64,000 nt of DNA from Polaribacter cellanae (GCF_017569185.1 NZ_CP071869.1:1540001-1604000), one strand, 5' to 3'. Positions 1-10,127 are shown, counted from the first letter of the stretch. Notes: a model not told the origin generated them from the letters alone. Numbers and translations: made by a program.

Positions 1-1574
1 TAAGTGAAAGAAAATGTTAACCCAGCAATAAATTGTTGGTCGAAACTACGCTGTAAAAAAGGATTGTTTTCTAAAATATCTTCAAAAGTTTTTGTGGTGT
101 TCGACAAGCGTGTATAATTTACAGAAATAGGATTTATTTCGTAAGTAATATACCTGTTTGCATTCCAAACATAGCCAAAAAATAAATTTCCAGATAATAA
201 GGTGTATAATTTGCTTCTGCTTAAATAGGTCGCACTTAAACTCGTTTTGGTTTTAGGAATCGAATACTCGAAAAAGTCTTCTTTAAATGAAAATGGCGCA
301 ATTACTCTTGGAAAAATAAGTTCCGTTTTTAAACCTAATTCTAAGCTACTTAGCCCTAGATTATCGCCACTAGAAATTTGCGTTTCATAGCCAATATTCG
401 AACTTATGTTTAGCGTTTCTCCTCCTTTGAATAAATTTCTGTTGCTATATGTTACCGCCAACTTTGGTCCAGCAAAATTATTAGATTTTGTTACTGCTTG
501 TAACTCTGCTCTAATGGCGCGTTTTGTTAATGGAGAGAGAAAAACATTTGCTTCTAAACCACCCATTTTATTCGTTAAAGAAGTATCTAGTTCTTTATAT
601 TGAATGTTTACATATTTGTAGACTCCAATTCCAGAAAGTCTTCTCGCTGTATTTTTTGAAGTAATTGGATTGTAAAATTCTCCTTCTTTTAAAGTGATAA
701 ATTCATCTAAATACTTTTGTTTAAAGTATACCGAATCTTGATGATAACTTTTTTCGTTATAACGTTCTCCTTCTGTATTAATGCTATCTTTTAAATCGTA
801 ATTTGGATATACATTAATTCTTTCTATTTTATAAGGAACTGTCGCTTTTTTGGGTACATCTGCTTTCATCTTTAAAAATAAATCGAATCTTTTATTTTTA
901 TATTGATTGGTATCTGCTTCAAAAAGTAAAAAGTTAGAGTTAAAATTATAATATCCTTTCTTTTTTAATTCTGCATCTAATCTTTGGCGTTCTAATTTTA
1001 AATTTTGCAAATCGAAACGCATGTCTTTTTTAAAAATAGATTTTTTAGATAACTCTTTCACTTCAGTATAAATTGGAGATACCATACTATCTACTTTATA
1101 AGTTTCCATTTTATAAGGTGCAGGTATTTTTAAACTATAAGTTACAGAAGCTTCTTTTTCTTCTTCCTTGAAAGATGATGCTACTCTACTGTAGAAAAAA
1201 CCATGATTTTCGAGCCTATTTCTTAGAATTTCCTCCATATCATATACCTCTACATCAGATTGATAAACGGGTTTTTGTCCAAATTGTTTGTACAACCACC
1301 TGTTTATAAAATTCGGATTTTCTTTCTGATTTTTATAGTAATAATACAAACCCAAATGCATTCCTAAGAGTTTAGAATTGGGTTCTGGACGTAAAACTGA
1401 TTCTAAATCTGTTTTTAACTCACTAACTTTTCGAACGCTAGAATCTGCTTTCAATTCGATTTTTGCTCCAGTATACAAACGTTCATTGTCAGGAATAAAT
1501 TTTTGAATGCTACATGAATAAAGCACTGTTCCTAAGAATAATAAAATTACGATATGTTTTAATGTTGTTTTCAA
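1..1574 (-). CDS. tamL: TamL, lipidated TamA/BamA-family outer-membrane protein (partial, C-terminus off the left edge)
   Basis: An open frame on the minus strand runs from 1574 to the window edge. It begins with a lipoprotein signal (KTTLKHIVILLFLGTVLYSC, lipobox cysteine at about residue 21). POTRA-like sequence follows, then the start of an Omp85 beta-barrel with alternating aromatic strands. A lipidated Omp85 protein beside tamB is the TamL arrangement known from Bacteroidetes; with TamB it acts in outer-membrane assembly or lipid transport across the envelope. The first usable start is TTG at 1574-1572. An in-frame stop lies at 1598-1596 and there is no upstream ATG, and the next Met would remove the signal peptide. 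The tamB stop codon ends 4 bp upstream, so translation is probably coupled. The barrel C-terminus is not in the window. Confidence 0.85.
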   Translation of the reverse strand, partial: MKTTLKHIVILLFLGTVLYSCSIQKFIPDNERLYTGAKIELKADSSVRKVSELKTDLESVLRPEPNSKLLGMHLGLYYYYKNQKENPNFINRWLYKQFGQKPVYQSDVEVYDMEEILRNRLENHGFFYSRVASSFKEEEKEASVTYSLKIPAPYKMETYKVDSMVSPIYTEVKELSKKSIFKKDMRFDLQNLKLERQRLDAELKKKGYYNFNSNFLLFEADTNQYKNKRFDLFLKMKADVPKKATVPYKIERINVYPNYDLKDSINTEGERYNEKSYHQDSVYFKQKYLDEFITLKEGEFYNPITSKNTARRLSGIGVYKYVNIQYKELDTSLTNKMGGLEANVFLSPLTKRAIRAELQAVTKSNNFAGPKLAVTYSNRNLFKGGETLNISSNIGYETQISSGDNLGLSSLELGLKTELIFPRVIAPFSFKEDFFEYSIPKTKTSLSATYLSRSKLYTLLSGNLFFGYVWNANRYITYEINPISVNYTRLSNTTKTFEDILENNPFLQRSFDQQFIAGLTFSFT

Positions 1575-1578
1575 AAAC

Positions 1579-4500
1579 TTAGTTTTTTTGCTTCTTTACA
1601 CTCTTTTTAGCAATTTTCTCTTTCTCTTTCTCTTTCTCTTTCTCTTTCTCTTTCTCTTTCTCTTTTGCTTTTGTTTGGCTCCCTACTTCTTTCTTTTTCG
1701 AGTTTGTATCTTCTTCTTTTTTCTTTGGAGAACGTAAAATCGCATCCCAAAGTTCGCTAAATTGGTTGAATTCTTGGGTAAAAATCAAAGCAATTCCACT
1801 TACGATGGTTTGCCCATCAATTACATTTTCGAACTTACTTTCTCTAAAACCTTTTAAACGATATCTACCATTTTCGGTAATTTTATACTCTAAACTTACA
1901 TTTCCAATCAATGGAGCTTTTTCGCCTGTTGTACTACTTCCTTGGATATCTACTTCGCTTCCAACTCTAACTGTAAGTCTATCGTTAAATAATTTTTTTT
2001 GCGCAGCAATATCTAACTGAGTTCTGTCTGTTGGTGCATCTCCTTGATAATCTGTAAAACTATTTAAACCAAAATCGAGTTCAATACCAGAACCTCCTAA
2101 AATTTTATTTGAAAAAGCATTTAATTGACCAGAAACTGCATCGTTTAAATTATCTCTTGCCACAGTTGCAAAACCTCCAGAACTACCATCACTGCCTGCA
2201 TCTGGATAAAAACGATTTAATACCAATAAAGAAAAAACTTGTTTATTTAATTCTGCTTCTTGTTGGTTTACTTGTTGCACTCTCCCATAAACTTGCCCAC
2301 CAATGGAACCTCTTTCTTCTTCTGGCATATCTAAACCAAAAGATATTTTGGGCTGTAGTAATTCGCCATCGATATTTAAAGAAACCTCGAAAGGAAGTAC
2401 TTGTTTGAATTTGCTTTTTACAGATGCTTCTGCTCCAGAAACTTGTGGTGCCATTAATGGAGAAGCAGATGTTTCTAACTTATAAATTGCTTTAACATCT
2501 AAATCTGCATCAAAAGGATCGCCAGACCAACTAACTCTACTTCCTGGGGCAATTAAAAACTTTCTATCCACTAAATTGTATAGATTTAATTCGTAATGTC
2601 CTTCAGAAATTTCGTAAGCTCCTGTTAAATTAATTCTTCCATTTGGTACCATTGTAAAGATAAAATCTCCATCACCAACAGCTTTAAAATTGTCGCCAGT
2701 ATCTTTGTTAATTACTACTGTAATAGCTGCTTTTTTATCTATTTTTAAAGATGCAGAAATATCGAAACCAGTTATTGTAGCTGTTTGTTCTTCGGTTCTT
2801 GTGAGAATTGCTTTTGGGTTTTCTCTATTTACGAAAGCAACAATGCCATCTCTTTCTTCTACATTTGCATATACAGAAGGTATCACATACGTTACATCTG
2901 TACCTTCTCCTAAGGTTAATTTCGCATCTAATTTAGGGATTTGCAAATCTCCTGTTAGTTTTGCGTTGGCATTAAAAGTAGCTGTTCCATATAAAGATTC
3001 GTTATCTTCTTTGGTCGCATTTAAAACTTGGAAATTTTTAGCATCTACACTTAAGTCGAAAGTTGGATTTATAAAACGTTCTGTGCCGATTTTTCCTGAA
3101 AGCACCAATGCATTTTTCTTAGCATCTAAAACTTTGAAATTAGATAATGTTAATCCACTATTATCTACTTTTAAGGTTTCGTTGTTTAGTAAAAATTTGG
3201 TGTTGAGTTTAGAAATATTAAACCCTGCATTTTTAAAAGTAATATCTCCATTATATTTTGGTTTGGAAGTGGTTCCTGTAACTTTAAATTCTCCTGAAAA
3301 ACTTCCATTGGTCTCCTTAATTTCTCCTAACGAAAACGTATTTAATGCTTTCATTTTAAACTCATTAATCACCAAATCTAAGTTTAAATTTGCTTTTGTA
3401 TTGCTTACGAAGTAATCTCCTTTTAAATCTAAATTAACATCTCCTCCTTTTAAAGCTGCATTAAAATCATATTTGCTATTTCCTAAAGATTTAGCATCTA
3501 ACTTTAAAGTTCCTAAGTTCGTTTTTAAAACTTCTAATTTACTTATATCTAAGTCTGCAATAATTCCAGTATCTTTAAAAGGATCTTCTAAAATAAAACG
3601 ACCATTTAAAACCCCTGTAGCTATTTCTGTTTCTGGATTTAAGTAATTAAAAACCTCGTTTATTTTAAAGTTTTTATAATCGATTGCAATGTGTTTCTTA
3701 TTTACATTAGGCAACTTATCTGTAATTTCTATAGATTGATTGTCCTTGGAAATTTTAAAATTCTTAAATACTATTTTATTATTTATTAATGCTATTTCGT
3801 TATCACTTGGAATACTCCATTTTCCTTTATTTAACAATAAACTATCTGGATTAACAGTAAACCTTAAATCGTTTCTATTTCCAGATATCTTTGTATTTAC
3901 ATTCATTAATTTTTCTCCTTTGTGTGAACCTAAAAAATTAAGAGATAATTTGTTTTTTGCCTGATTTCCTGTAATATAAGTTCTTGGAATATCTAAAGGC
4001 CCTGCTTTAATTCGTTTGAAACCTAAATCGAAATTAAAATTATCTGTATCTGTATTCATAGAAAATGCTAAACTATCTAGCTCGTTTCCACTATAATTAA
4101 TATGTGGAGCTGTAATTTTAGCTTCTAAGTTTTTGTCTTTTTCGTTAAAATCGACAGCGATATCAATGGTATCTACATCTTTAACATTCACTAAAAAAAC
4201 ATCTTTTAATAATGAGGATTGTGCAATTTTTCCTTCGAATTTTAAATTTACAGGCTTTTTAATGGAATCTCCAATTTTTTCATCTCTATAAAAATAACTA
4301 AAAATATGTCGCTCAATTGCCTTTGTAAATGTCTGAGGATCTGTGTTAGATTCTAAGTCTAAATTTAGCATTTTATTGGTTACAGAAAAAGAGGTTGTAT
4401 CTTTATCTACATACGCTTTTGCATCAATTGCACCCAACAAATAAGTTCTATTATCGTACACGAAAACTCCGTTTATAATTTTGCTTTCTATATCGTAATT

Positions 4501-6660
4501 TTTACTATTTCCTTTAAAGTCTAAAGAAATATCCATTCCTGTTTTTACGTTTCTTTTCATTAACCCCAAGGCTTGTAAATCTGCTCCAATTACATCTAAT
4601 TTAATATTTGCTTTAGATGCAATAGAGTCTAAAAACACTTTACCATTTAAAGCAATATTTAAATTCTCGTCTTTGTATTTAGAGGTAATTTTTCCTTCGC
4701 CATTTTTAACATCTCCTTGGATGCTTAAATCTTTTATTGCATAGTTATTTAAGGTAAATTTAGATACATTCGCTTCTAAAGTTGCCTCTAAATTATTTAA
4801 GTTTTTTCCTGCTCCTTTGGAGTTTAGGGTGAAACTTAATGCTCCAAATTGAGGATTCTTTAACAATTCGTTTACTTTATAATCTTCTATTTTTACAACA
4901 GCATCGTAACTTATCGTATTTTTATTTTTGAAGTTTCCGTTAATTTTAGCAATTCCTTGGGTGGTGGTTATTTTTGCTTTTGCTGAAATATTATCCAAAG
5001 AACCTGTTGCATTTCCAGTTAACAATATATTTTCTGGAAGCTGTATTCCTAATTCTTTTTCATCTACAAACTGAAGAATATTTGCACGTTTTGTTTGCGC
5101 TTTTAAGGTTGAAATATCTACCAATAATTTGTTAGAATCTGTAACATTTTTAAACGTTCCTTTTACTGATATTTCTGTAGCATTTCCCCAGTTTACTTTT
5201 GCATTTCTAAGATTCATAGAAGCCAGACTTCCATTTGCCTGAATGTTTCCTGTAATTAATTTTTTACTTGCTTTTTTTAAATAAACATTCTTTCTAAGTG
5301 AAGGTTGAAATTTAAAAAGCTCATTTAAAGACACTTTAAAAGTAGGTATATTTAAGTTGATTTTCGTATTTTCTGGTGTTGCTAAAAGCTTATTTAAAGA
5401 AGCGTATTTTAAATCGGCACTCCCAACAAGAGCATTGTTATTCAATTTAAAATCTAAATCGTTTAGATTTAATTTGCTGTCTGTTGCCTCTAAATTAAAT
5501 GTAAGTTGATGCAAGTTTAAACCAGAAGCTTCATTAAAATTTAACTTAGAAATTTCTGCGCCTGCTTTTTTATCTTTCAAGAAAATATCTGTTCCTTTAA
5601 AAGTTACATTTTCTAACGAAATGGCTTTCGGATTGAATGCATTTTTTTGAGGTTTTGTATTGTCTTCAAAATAATGAATCGCATTATTTTCTATATTAAT
5701 AGCTGTAATATTTATAGTGAATTCTGGCCATTCTACTTTTACGGATTTACTACTTTTTAGAGTAGCTACACTTCTTTTAGAAACTGTGTTTAAAGCAATT
5801 CTAGAATTACTTAATTGTAATTTATCTAAATCGATATTGTTTTTTGCCAAGTCTATTTGAGGGATTTCTGCATAAAAATTATCAATATGTATGTCTGAAG
5901 AAATATTATCTACTTTCGATTCGTAAAATGCAATTACATTTTCAACTGTAAGATTATCAACCGTAAATTTTGGTAATGGAGCCTCTTCTGTAGAAACAAT
6001 TTGAGGTGGATTTTGAATAAACTTTATATTCGAGTTTAAAAGTTTGATATTTGAAGCTTCAAAATTCATGTTCTTCAAATCCGTTTTTTCCATATTCGCC
6101 TCTAATTCGCCAACTTTAAAACGTCCATCCAATCCTAAAACATCATCTTTCAACAAAAAATCGATGTCTTTAAAAGACAAATCTCCAATAACAATATCTA
6201 AAGGTTTTGCAGTTGAATCTTTTACAGCTGGAGCTGGGTTTTCTGGCGCAAAAGCGTCTATCAAAAATTGAAAATTGTAACCAGAAACAGTGTCTTTTCT
6301 TATAATATTTGCGTGTAAACCTTCTAAGTTTAAATTATCTACACCTATTCCATTTCCACGAATTATTGCCCAGAGTGGAATATTTGCTTCCAAAGATTTC
6401 GAATAGACTAAGGTGTCGCCTTTGGTATCTTCTAAATACAAGCCATCTAATTGTACACTTCCATCGAAAGTAACAAATAATTTTTCTACTGCAACTTTCG
6501 TATTTGTTTTATCGGAAACATAACGAACTACTTTATTTACAATAATGTTTTGCCCCCAAGAACTTCGGATAAAAAGAATAATTAAAAATAGAAATAAAAG
6601 TATGCCCAAAAACACTCTTAATGTTCTTCTTAAAAAACGATATTTCCTTTTTTTTGGCAT
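1579..6660 (-). CDS. tamB: TamB-family translocation/assembly module protein (DUF490)
   Basis: This 1693-residue protein has one N-terminal membrane anchor (about residues 14-33, hydrophobic LFLGILLFLFLIILFI type) followed by very long AsmA/TamB beta-taco repeats of alternating hydrophobic strands. The C-terminal DUF490 region (about 1330-1640) contains the typical GRINLTGAYEISEGHY and NFILDFGLNS-type strands. TamB spans the periplasm from the inner membrane to a TamA/TamL barrel. tamL lies directly downstream in the same operon. The length is at the upper end for the family. The extreme C-terminus carries a lysine/glutamate tail built from a perfect hexanucleotide repeat (1615-1662), which is outside the conserved domain. 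A -7 box lies at 6697-6704. Confidence 0.92.
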   Translation of the reverse strand: MPKKRKYRFLRRTLRVFLGILLFLFLIILFIRSSWGQNIIVNKVVRYVSDKTNTKVAVEKLFVTFDGSVQLDGLYLEDTKGDTLVYSKSLEANIPLWAIIRGNGIGVDNLNLEGLHANIIRKDTVSGYNFQFLIDAFAPENPAPAVKDSTAKPLDIVIGDLSFKDIDFLLKDDVLGLDGRFKVGELEANMEKTDLKNMNFEASNIKLLNSNIKFIQNPPQIVSTEEAPLPKFTVDNLTVENVIAFYESKVDNISSDIHIDNFYAEIPQIDLAKNNIDLDKLQLSNSRIALNTVSKRSVATLKSSKSVKVEWPEFTINITAINIENNAIHYFEDNTKPQKNAFNPKAISLENVTFKGTDIFLKDKKAGAEISKLNFNEASGLNLHQLTFNLEATDSKLNLNDLDFKLNNNALVGSADLKYASLNKLLATPENTKINLNIPTFKVSLNELFKFQPSLRKNVYLKKASKKLITGNIQANGSLASMNLRNAKVNWGNATEISVKGTFKNVTDSNKLLVDISTLKAQTKRANILQFVDEKELGIQLPENILLTGNATGSLDNISAKAKITTTQGIAKINGNFKNKNTISYDAVVKIEDYKVNELLKNPQFGALSFTLNSKGAGKNLNNLEATLEANVSKFTLNNYAIKDLSIQGDVKNGEGKITSKYKDENLNIALNGKVFLDSIASKANIKLDVIGADLQALGLMKRNVKTGMDISLDFKGNSKNYDIESKIINGVFVYDNRTYLLGAIDAKAYVDKDTTSFSVTNKMLNLDLESNTDPQTFTKAIERHIFSYFYRDEKIGDSIKKPVNLKFEGKIAQSSLLKDVFLVNVKDVDTIDIAVDFNEKDKNLEAKITAPHINYSGNELDSLAFSMNTDTDNFNFDLGFKRIKAGPLDIPRTYITGNQAKNKLSLNFLGSHKGEKLMNVNTKISGNRNDLRFTVNPDSLLLNKGKWSIPSDNEIALINNKIVFKNFKISKDNQSIEITDKLPNVNKKHIAIDYKNFKINEVFNYLNPETEIATGVLNGRFILEDPFKDTGIIADLDISKLEVLKTNLGTLKLDAKSLGNSKYDFNAALKGGDVNLDLKGDYFVSNTKANLNLDLVINEFKMKALNTFSLGEIKETNGSFSGEFKVTGTTSKPKYNGDITFKNAGFNISKLNTKFLLNNETLKVDNSGLTLSNFKVLDAKKNALVLSGKIGTERFINPTFDLSVDAKNFQVLNATKEDNESLYGTATFNANAKLTGDLQIPKLDAKLTLGEGTDVTYVIPSVYANVEERDGIVAFVNRENPKAILTRTEEQTATITGFDISASLKIDKKAAITVVINKDTGDNFKAVGDGDFIFTMVPNGRINLTGAYEISEGHYELNLYNLVDRKFLIAPGSRVSWSGDPFDADLDVKAIYKLETSASPLMAPQVSGAEASVKSKFKQVLPFEVSLNIDGELLQPKISFGLDMPEEERGSIGGQVYGRVQQVNQQEAELNKQVFSLLVLNRFYPDAGSDGSSGGFATVARDNLNDAVSGQLNAFSNKILGGSGIELDFGLNSFTDYQGDAPTDRTQLDIAAQKKLFNDRLTVRVGSEVDIQGSSTTGEKAPLIGNVSLEYKITENGRYRLKGFRESKFENVIDGQTIVSGIALIFTQEFNQFSELWDAILRSPKKKEEDTNSKKKEVGSQTKAKEKEKEKEKEKEKEKEKIAKKSVKKQKN
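1615..1662 (-). repeat. Hexanucleotide tandem repeat (8 x tttctc) coding for Glu-Lys pairs in TamB
   Basis: Eight perfect copies of a 6-bp unit (GAGAAA on the coding strand) encode an alternating Glu-Lys tail just before the TamB C-terminus. The unit is a multiple of three, so slippage would change tail length without breaking the frame or the downstream tamL start. Confidence 0.95.
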
Positions 6661-6696
6661 GTATGGGATGCTATTTAGCTGTAATTTTTAAAATTG

Positions 6697-6704
6697 CAAA
6701 TATA
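6697..6704 (-). promoter_or_regulatory. Probable -7 box of the tamB promoter
   Basis: The minus strand reads TATATTTG, a full match to the Bacteroidetes -7 consensus TAnnTTTG, 36 bp upstream of the tamB ATG. I saw no clear -33 TTG at the right distance. Confidence 0.45.
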
Positions 6705-6791
6705 AAGTGCTAATTTCATTAATATTATCTGTAATAGAAGTTATTTTAACTCCTTTAACATTTAGCTTTTAACTTTTAAAAATAATGGCAT

Positions 6792-6836
6792 AAAAAAATC
6801 CCATCAATTTTAATCTTCGACTAAAATAATGGGATT
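6792..6836 (-). terminator. Rho-independent terminator of the amino-sugar operon
   Basis: Downstream of the nagB stop, minus-strand AAATCCCAT pairs with ATGGGATTT. Further A/T pairing surrounds a small loop containing GTCGAAG, and a run of seven T follows. It ends the minus-strand transcript before the tamB promoter. Confidence 0.75.
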
Positions 6837-6858
6837 TGGAATATTACTTACTAAAATT

Positions 6859-8787
6859 TTAATAATGCCACCTTACAAAAGCTTCCATTGCAGCGTAATG
6901 AGACAAGCCTAATTTATCGTATAATTCTGCGGTTTCTCTATTTCTATCTTCTGCTCTTTGCCAAAATTCTCTACTATCTGCTCCTTGGAAAACAACACCA
7001 TCTTTTTGCGATTGGTGTTTAAAAATTCCTTTTCGTTTTTCCAATACTTGGTCTGGTCCCATTGGAACTGCCATTTCAATCTCGTCTATTCCCCATTCTT
7101 GCCAAGCTCCTCTGTACAACCAAACCCAACAATCTTTCATGAATTTCTTAGGTTTTAATTCTTTTACTGCTGCAAAAATGGCATCTAAACAAACTTTGTG
7201 TGTTCCATGAGGATCTGCCAAATCGCCTGCTGCATAAATTTGATGTGGTTTTATTTTTTCAATCAAATCTTTGGTTATTTCTACGTCTCCAACACCAATT
7301 GGATTCTTCTTTATAGCTCCTGTTTCATAGAAAGGAAGGTTCATAAAATGAATATTTAAGTCTGGTAAACCTACAAAATGACAAGTAGCTCTTGCTTCTC
7401 CTTTTCGAATTAATCCTTTAATATACCTCACTTCTGGAGTATCTATTTCGCTCGACTTTTTGTTCTTTAAAAAAGTCGCTGCTTTTTTATAAATTTTGGT
7501 TGCTTCAGAATTATCGATGCCAAATTTCTCGTTATAATCGCACACAAAACTTGCAAAACGCAATGCTTCATCATCTGCAACTGCAATGTTTCCTGAAGTT
7601 TGATAGCCTACATGTACTTCGTGACCTTGTTCGTGTAATCTTTTAAAAGTACCACCCATACTAATAATATCATCATCTGGATGTGGACTAAAAATTAACA
7701 CACGTTTTTTTGCTGGTTCTGCTCTTTCAGGTCTTTTATTATCGTCGGAATTTGGTTTTCCTCCAGGCCAACCTGTAATGGTGTTTTGTAATTTGTTAAA
7801 GATTTTTATGTTGATGTCGTAAGCTGGGCCTGAGTCTGCCAACAAATCACTCATACCATTCTCGATATAATCTGCATCTGTTAACATTAAAATTGGCTTT
7901 TTTAAGTTTAAAGCCAAACTTAGTACTGCTTTTCTAATTAATTGATCTGTCCAAACAATTTTTTCTACCAACCAAGGGGTATTGATTCTTGTTAATTTAG
8001 AGGCTGCTGCTTGGTCTAAAATAAAAGTTGCATTTCTATGTTCTTGCAAATACGATGCAGGTACTAAACTGGTAACTTCGTCTTCTACAGAGGCTTTTAT
8101 GATGTTCGATTTTCTTTCTCCCCAAGCCAATAAAATAACTCTTTTGGCTTCCATTATTTTCTTCACCCCTAATGTAATTGCTGTTCTTGGTGTGTTTTCT
8201 AATCCAGAAAAATCGCCACTTGCTGCCACTCTTGTAATATGGTCTAAGGCTACTAAACGTGTTTTGGAATTTTGAAGTGAACCAGATTCATTAAAACCAA
8301 TATGTCCATTACCTCCAATTCCTAAAATTTGCAAATCTAAACCACCTAAGGCTTCAATTTTCGATTCATATTGGTCGCAATAATCTCTAATTTCTTCTTT
8401 CGACAGTGTTCCATCTGGAATGTAGTAATTCTCTGGTAAAATATCTACGTGATTAAACAATTGCTCTTGCATAAATCGTACGTAGCTATTTACAGAATCT
8501 GGCTCCATTGGATAATATTCATCCAAATTAAAAGAAATTACATTCTTAAAGCTTAAGCCTTCTTCTTTATGTAAGCGTACCAATTCTGCATACAAACCTT
8601 TTGGAGAAGATCCTGTTGCCAAACCTAAAATACAAGGTTGTTTTTGCGATTGTTTTACTTTTATTAAATCTGCGATTTCTTTTGCAACTTGTGCAGAGGC
8701 TTCTTTCGAATCTTCGAAAACTACAGTGCCAATATTCTCGAATCTTTTCTCGAATCCAGTTGCTTTGTCAATTTTACTTTTTAACAT
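6859..8787 (-). CDS. nagB: Glucosamine-6-phosphate deaminase fused to a PIG-L/LmbE deacetylase domain
   Basis: This 642-residue protein has two enzymes in one chain. Residues 1-300 are NagB: phosphate-loop LATGSSPKG near 56, catalytic-region FNLDEYYP (Asp89) and GIGGNGHIGFNE (His162, Glu167). Residues 360-640 form a PIG-L/LmbE zinc deacetylase fold with HPDDD at 369-373 and the second metal motif DPHGTH at 525-530. NagB converts GlcN-6-P to fructose-6-P and ammonia. The deacetylase half could act on an N-acetylated sugar, but its substrate is not shown by sequence. Standard NagB is about 260 residues, so this is the long fused form found in Bacteroidetes. It is the last gene of the operon, 35 bp after the transporter, and no nagA lies in the operon. 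Confidence 0.92.
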   Translation of the reverse strand: MLKSKIDKATGFEKRFENIGTVVFEDSKEASAQVAKEIADLIKVKQSQKQPCILGLATGSSPKGLYAELVRLHKEEGLSFKNVISFNLDEYYPMEPDSVNSYVRFMQEQLFNHVDILPENYYIPDGTLSKEEIRDYCDQYESKIEALGGLDLQILGIGGNGHIGFNESGSLQNSKTRLVALDHITRVAASGDFSGLENTPRTAITLGVKKIMEAKRVILLAWGERKSNIIKASVEDEVTSLVPASYLQEHRNATFILDQAAASKLTRINTPWLVEKIVWTDQLIRKAVLSLALNLKKPILMLTDADYIENGMSDLLADSGPAYDINIKIFNKLQNTITGWPGGKPNSDDNKRPERAEPAKKRVLIFSPHPDDDIISMGGTFKRLHEQGHEVHVGYQTSGNIAVADDEALRFASFVCDYNEKFGIDNSEATKIYKKAATFLKNKKSSEIDTPEVRYIKGLIRKGEARATCHFVGLPDLNIHFMNLPFYETGAIKKNPIGVGDVEITKDLIEKIKPHQIYAAGDLADPHGTHKVCLDAIFAAVKELKPKKFMKDCWVWLYRGAWQEWGIDEIEMAVPMGPDQVLEKRKGIFKHQSQKDGVVFQGADSREFWQRAEDRNRETAELYDKLGLSHYAAMEAFVRWHY

Positions 8788-8822
8788 GATGTATTACTTG
8801 TCTCTATTAAAATTAATCTCAA

Positions 8823-10127
8823 TTATTTACTCCAATTTTTTATTTTATGTCCCCAAATTGCAAAGAATAAGATAATTGCATAACAAGGGATTAAGATCCA
8901 ATAACTTTCTGTAGAAGCAGTTGCAATTGCGTCTGCTTCTTGCAAACCTTTTGCAATTAACTCGTGTTTATTGGCATCTACAATTCTTCCATACAAAGGA
9001 GGGATAATTGCCCCACCAGAAATTGCCATAATTAAAAGTGCAGAACCTGTTTTGGTAAACTTTCCTAAACCATCTAAAGTTAAAGGCCAAATTGCTGGCC
9101 AAACCAATGCATTTGCAATACCTAAAGCCGCTACAAACAATACAGAGGTAAAACCTGTAGTGCTTAAGATGCAAAAACTAAATATAATTCCTAAAACTGC
9201 ACTGGCGATTAACGCTGTTTTTTGTTTTACATATTTAGGTATTAAAAGCACTCCTAAAGCATAAGTTGCAACCATTGCCATTAATGTATAAGTAGTAAAG
9301 AATTTTGCTTCTTCTCCTGTAAATCCTAAGGAAATTCCATAAGCGATAATGGTATCTCCTGCAATAACTTCTGCCCCCACATAAACGAATAAAGCAATTA
9401 CACCTAACCAAAGATTAGGGAATTGAAAAATACTTGTTTTTGCTGTTTTCCCTTCTTCTAAAACTGGTTCTTCTGTTGCTTCTACTTGTGGCAATGGTGC
9501 TCTTCTTATTAAAATTCCTAATAAAAATAGGGCTATTGCCATTATAACGTAAGGCATAAAAACACTATCTGCCATGGTATCTAACAACACATTGGTCTCC
9601 TCTAAAGTTGCACCTGCCAATTTTTCTTTTGTTTCATCGATTCCAGAAAGTAATAAAGCTCCAAAAATTAAAGATCCTAACGCTCCTGCAACTTTGTTTG
9701 CAATTCCCATAATTGCGATACGTTTTGCACCACTCTCTATGGGACCTAAAATGGTTATGTATGGATTTGCAGCAGTTTGTAAAATGGTCATTCCAATTCC
9801 TTGAATAAAAATCCCTGCTAAAAACACCCAATAGGTTCTTGCTTCTGCAGCCGGAATAAAAACCAAAGCACCAATTGCCATTATAATTAGTCCTAAAGAC
9901 ATGCCTTTTTTGTAACCAATTTTTCCTAAAATGTAAGAAGCTGGCAATGCCATTACAACAAACGAAATGTAAGAAGCTGTTGCTACTAAATAAGATTGCG
10001 ATTCTGTTAACTCGTTTATGGTTTTCATAAACGGAATTAACGCACCATTAATCCACGTTACAAAGCCAAAAATGAAGAATAAACTCGCAATAATGATTAT
10101 TGCAGTTGTGTTATTTTTTTGTTGCAT
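8823..10127 (-). CDS. FHS-type sugar MFS transporter (probable N-acetylhexosamine or hexose/H+ symporter)
   Basis: 434 residues with about 12 membrane helices. The opening ASLFFIFGFVTWINGALIPF and the segment GMTILQTAANPY are typical of the fucose/glucose-galactose (FHS) branch of the major facilitator superfamily, which includes FucP, GluP and NagP. It imports a sugar across the inner membrane. The exact substrate cannot be read from the sequence. Its position between a NahK-like kinase and NagB makes GlcNAc or GalNAc the best guess. The start ATG at 10127 sits right before the first hydrophobic helix. It is probably co-transcribed with the kinase 99 bp upstream and nagB 35 bp downstream. 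Confidence 0.85.
   Translation of the reverse strand: MQQKNNTTAIIIIASLFFIFGFVTWINGALIPFMKTINELTESQSYLVATASYISFVVMALPASYILGKIGYKKGMSLGLIIMAIGALVFIPAAEARTYWVFLAGIFIQGIGMTILQTAANPYITILGPIESGAKRIAIMGIANKVAGALGSLIFGALLLSGIDETKEKLAGATLEETNVLLDTMADSVFMPYVIMAIALFLLGILIRRAPLPQVEATEEPVLEEGKTAKTSIFQFPNLWLGVIALFVYVGAEVIAGDTIIAYGISLGFTGEEAKFFTTYTLMAMVATYALGVLLIPKYVKQKTALIASAVLGIIFSFCILSTTGFTSVLFVAALGIANALVWPAIWPLTLDGLGKFTKTGSALLIMAISGGAIIPPLYGRIVDANKHELIAKGLQEADAIATASTESYWILIPCYAIILFFAIWGHKIKNWSK

Noticed and set aside
2690-3415. 241-codon plus-strand open frame opposite tamB
   Set aside because: It lies fully inside tamB on the other strand, has no recognisable domain, and reads as an antisense frame of low-complexity beta-repeat coding DNA.
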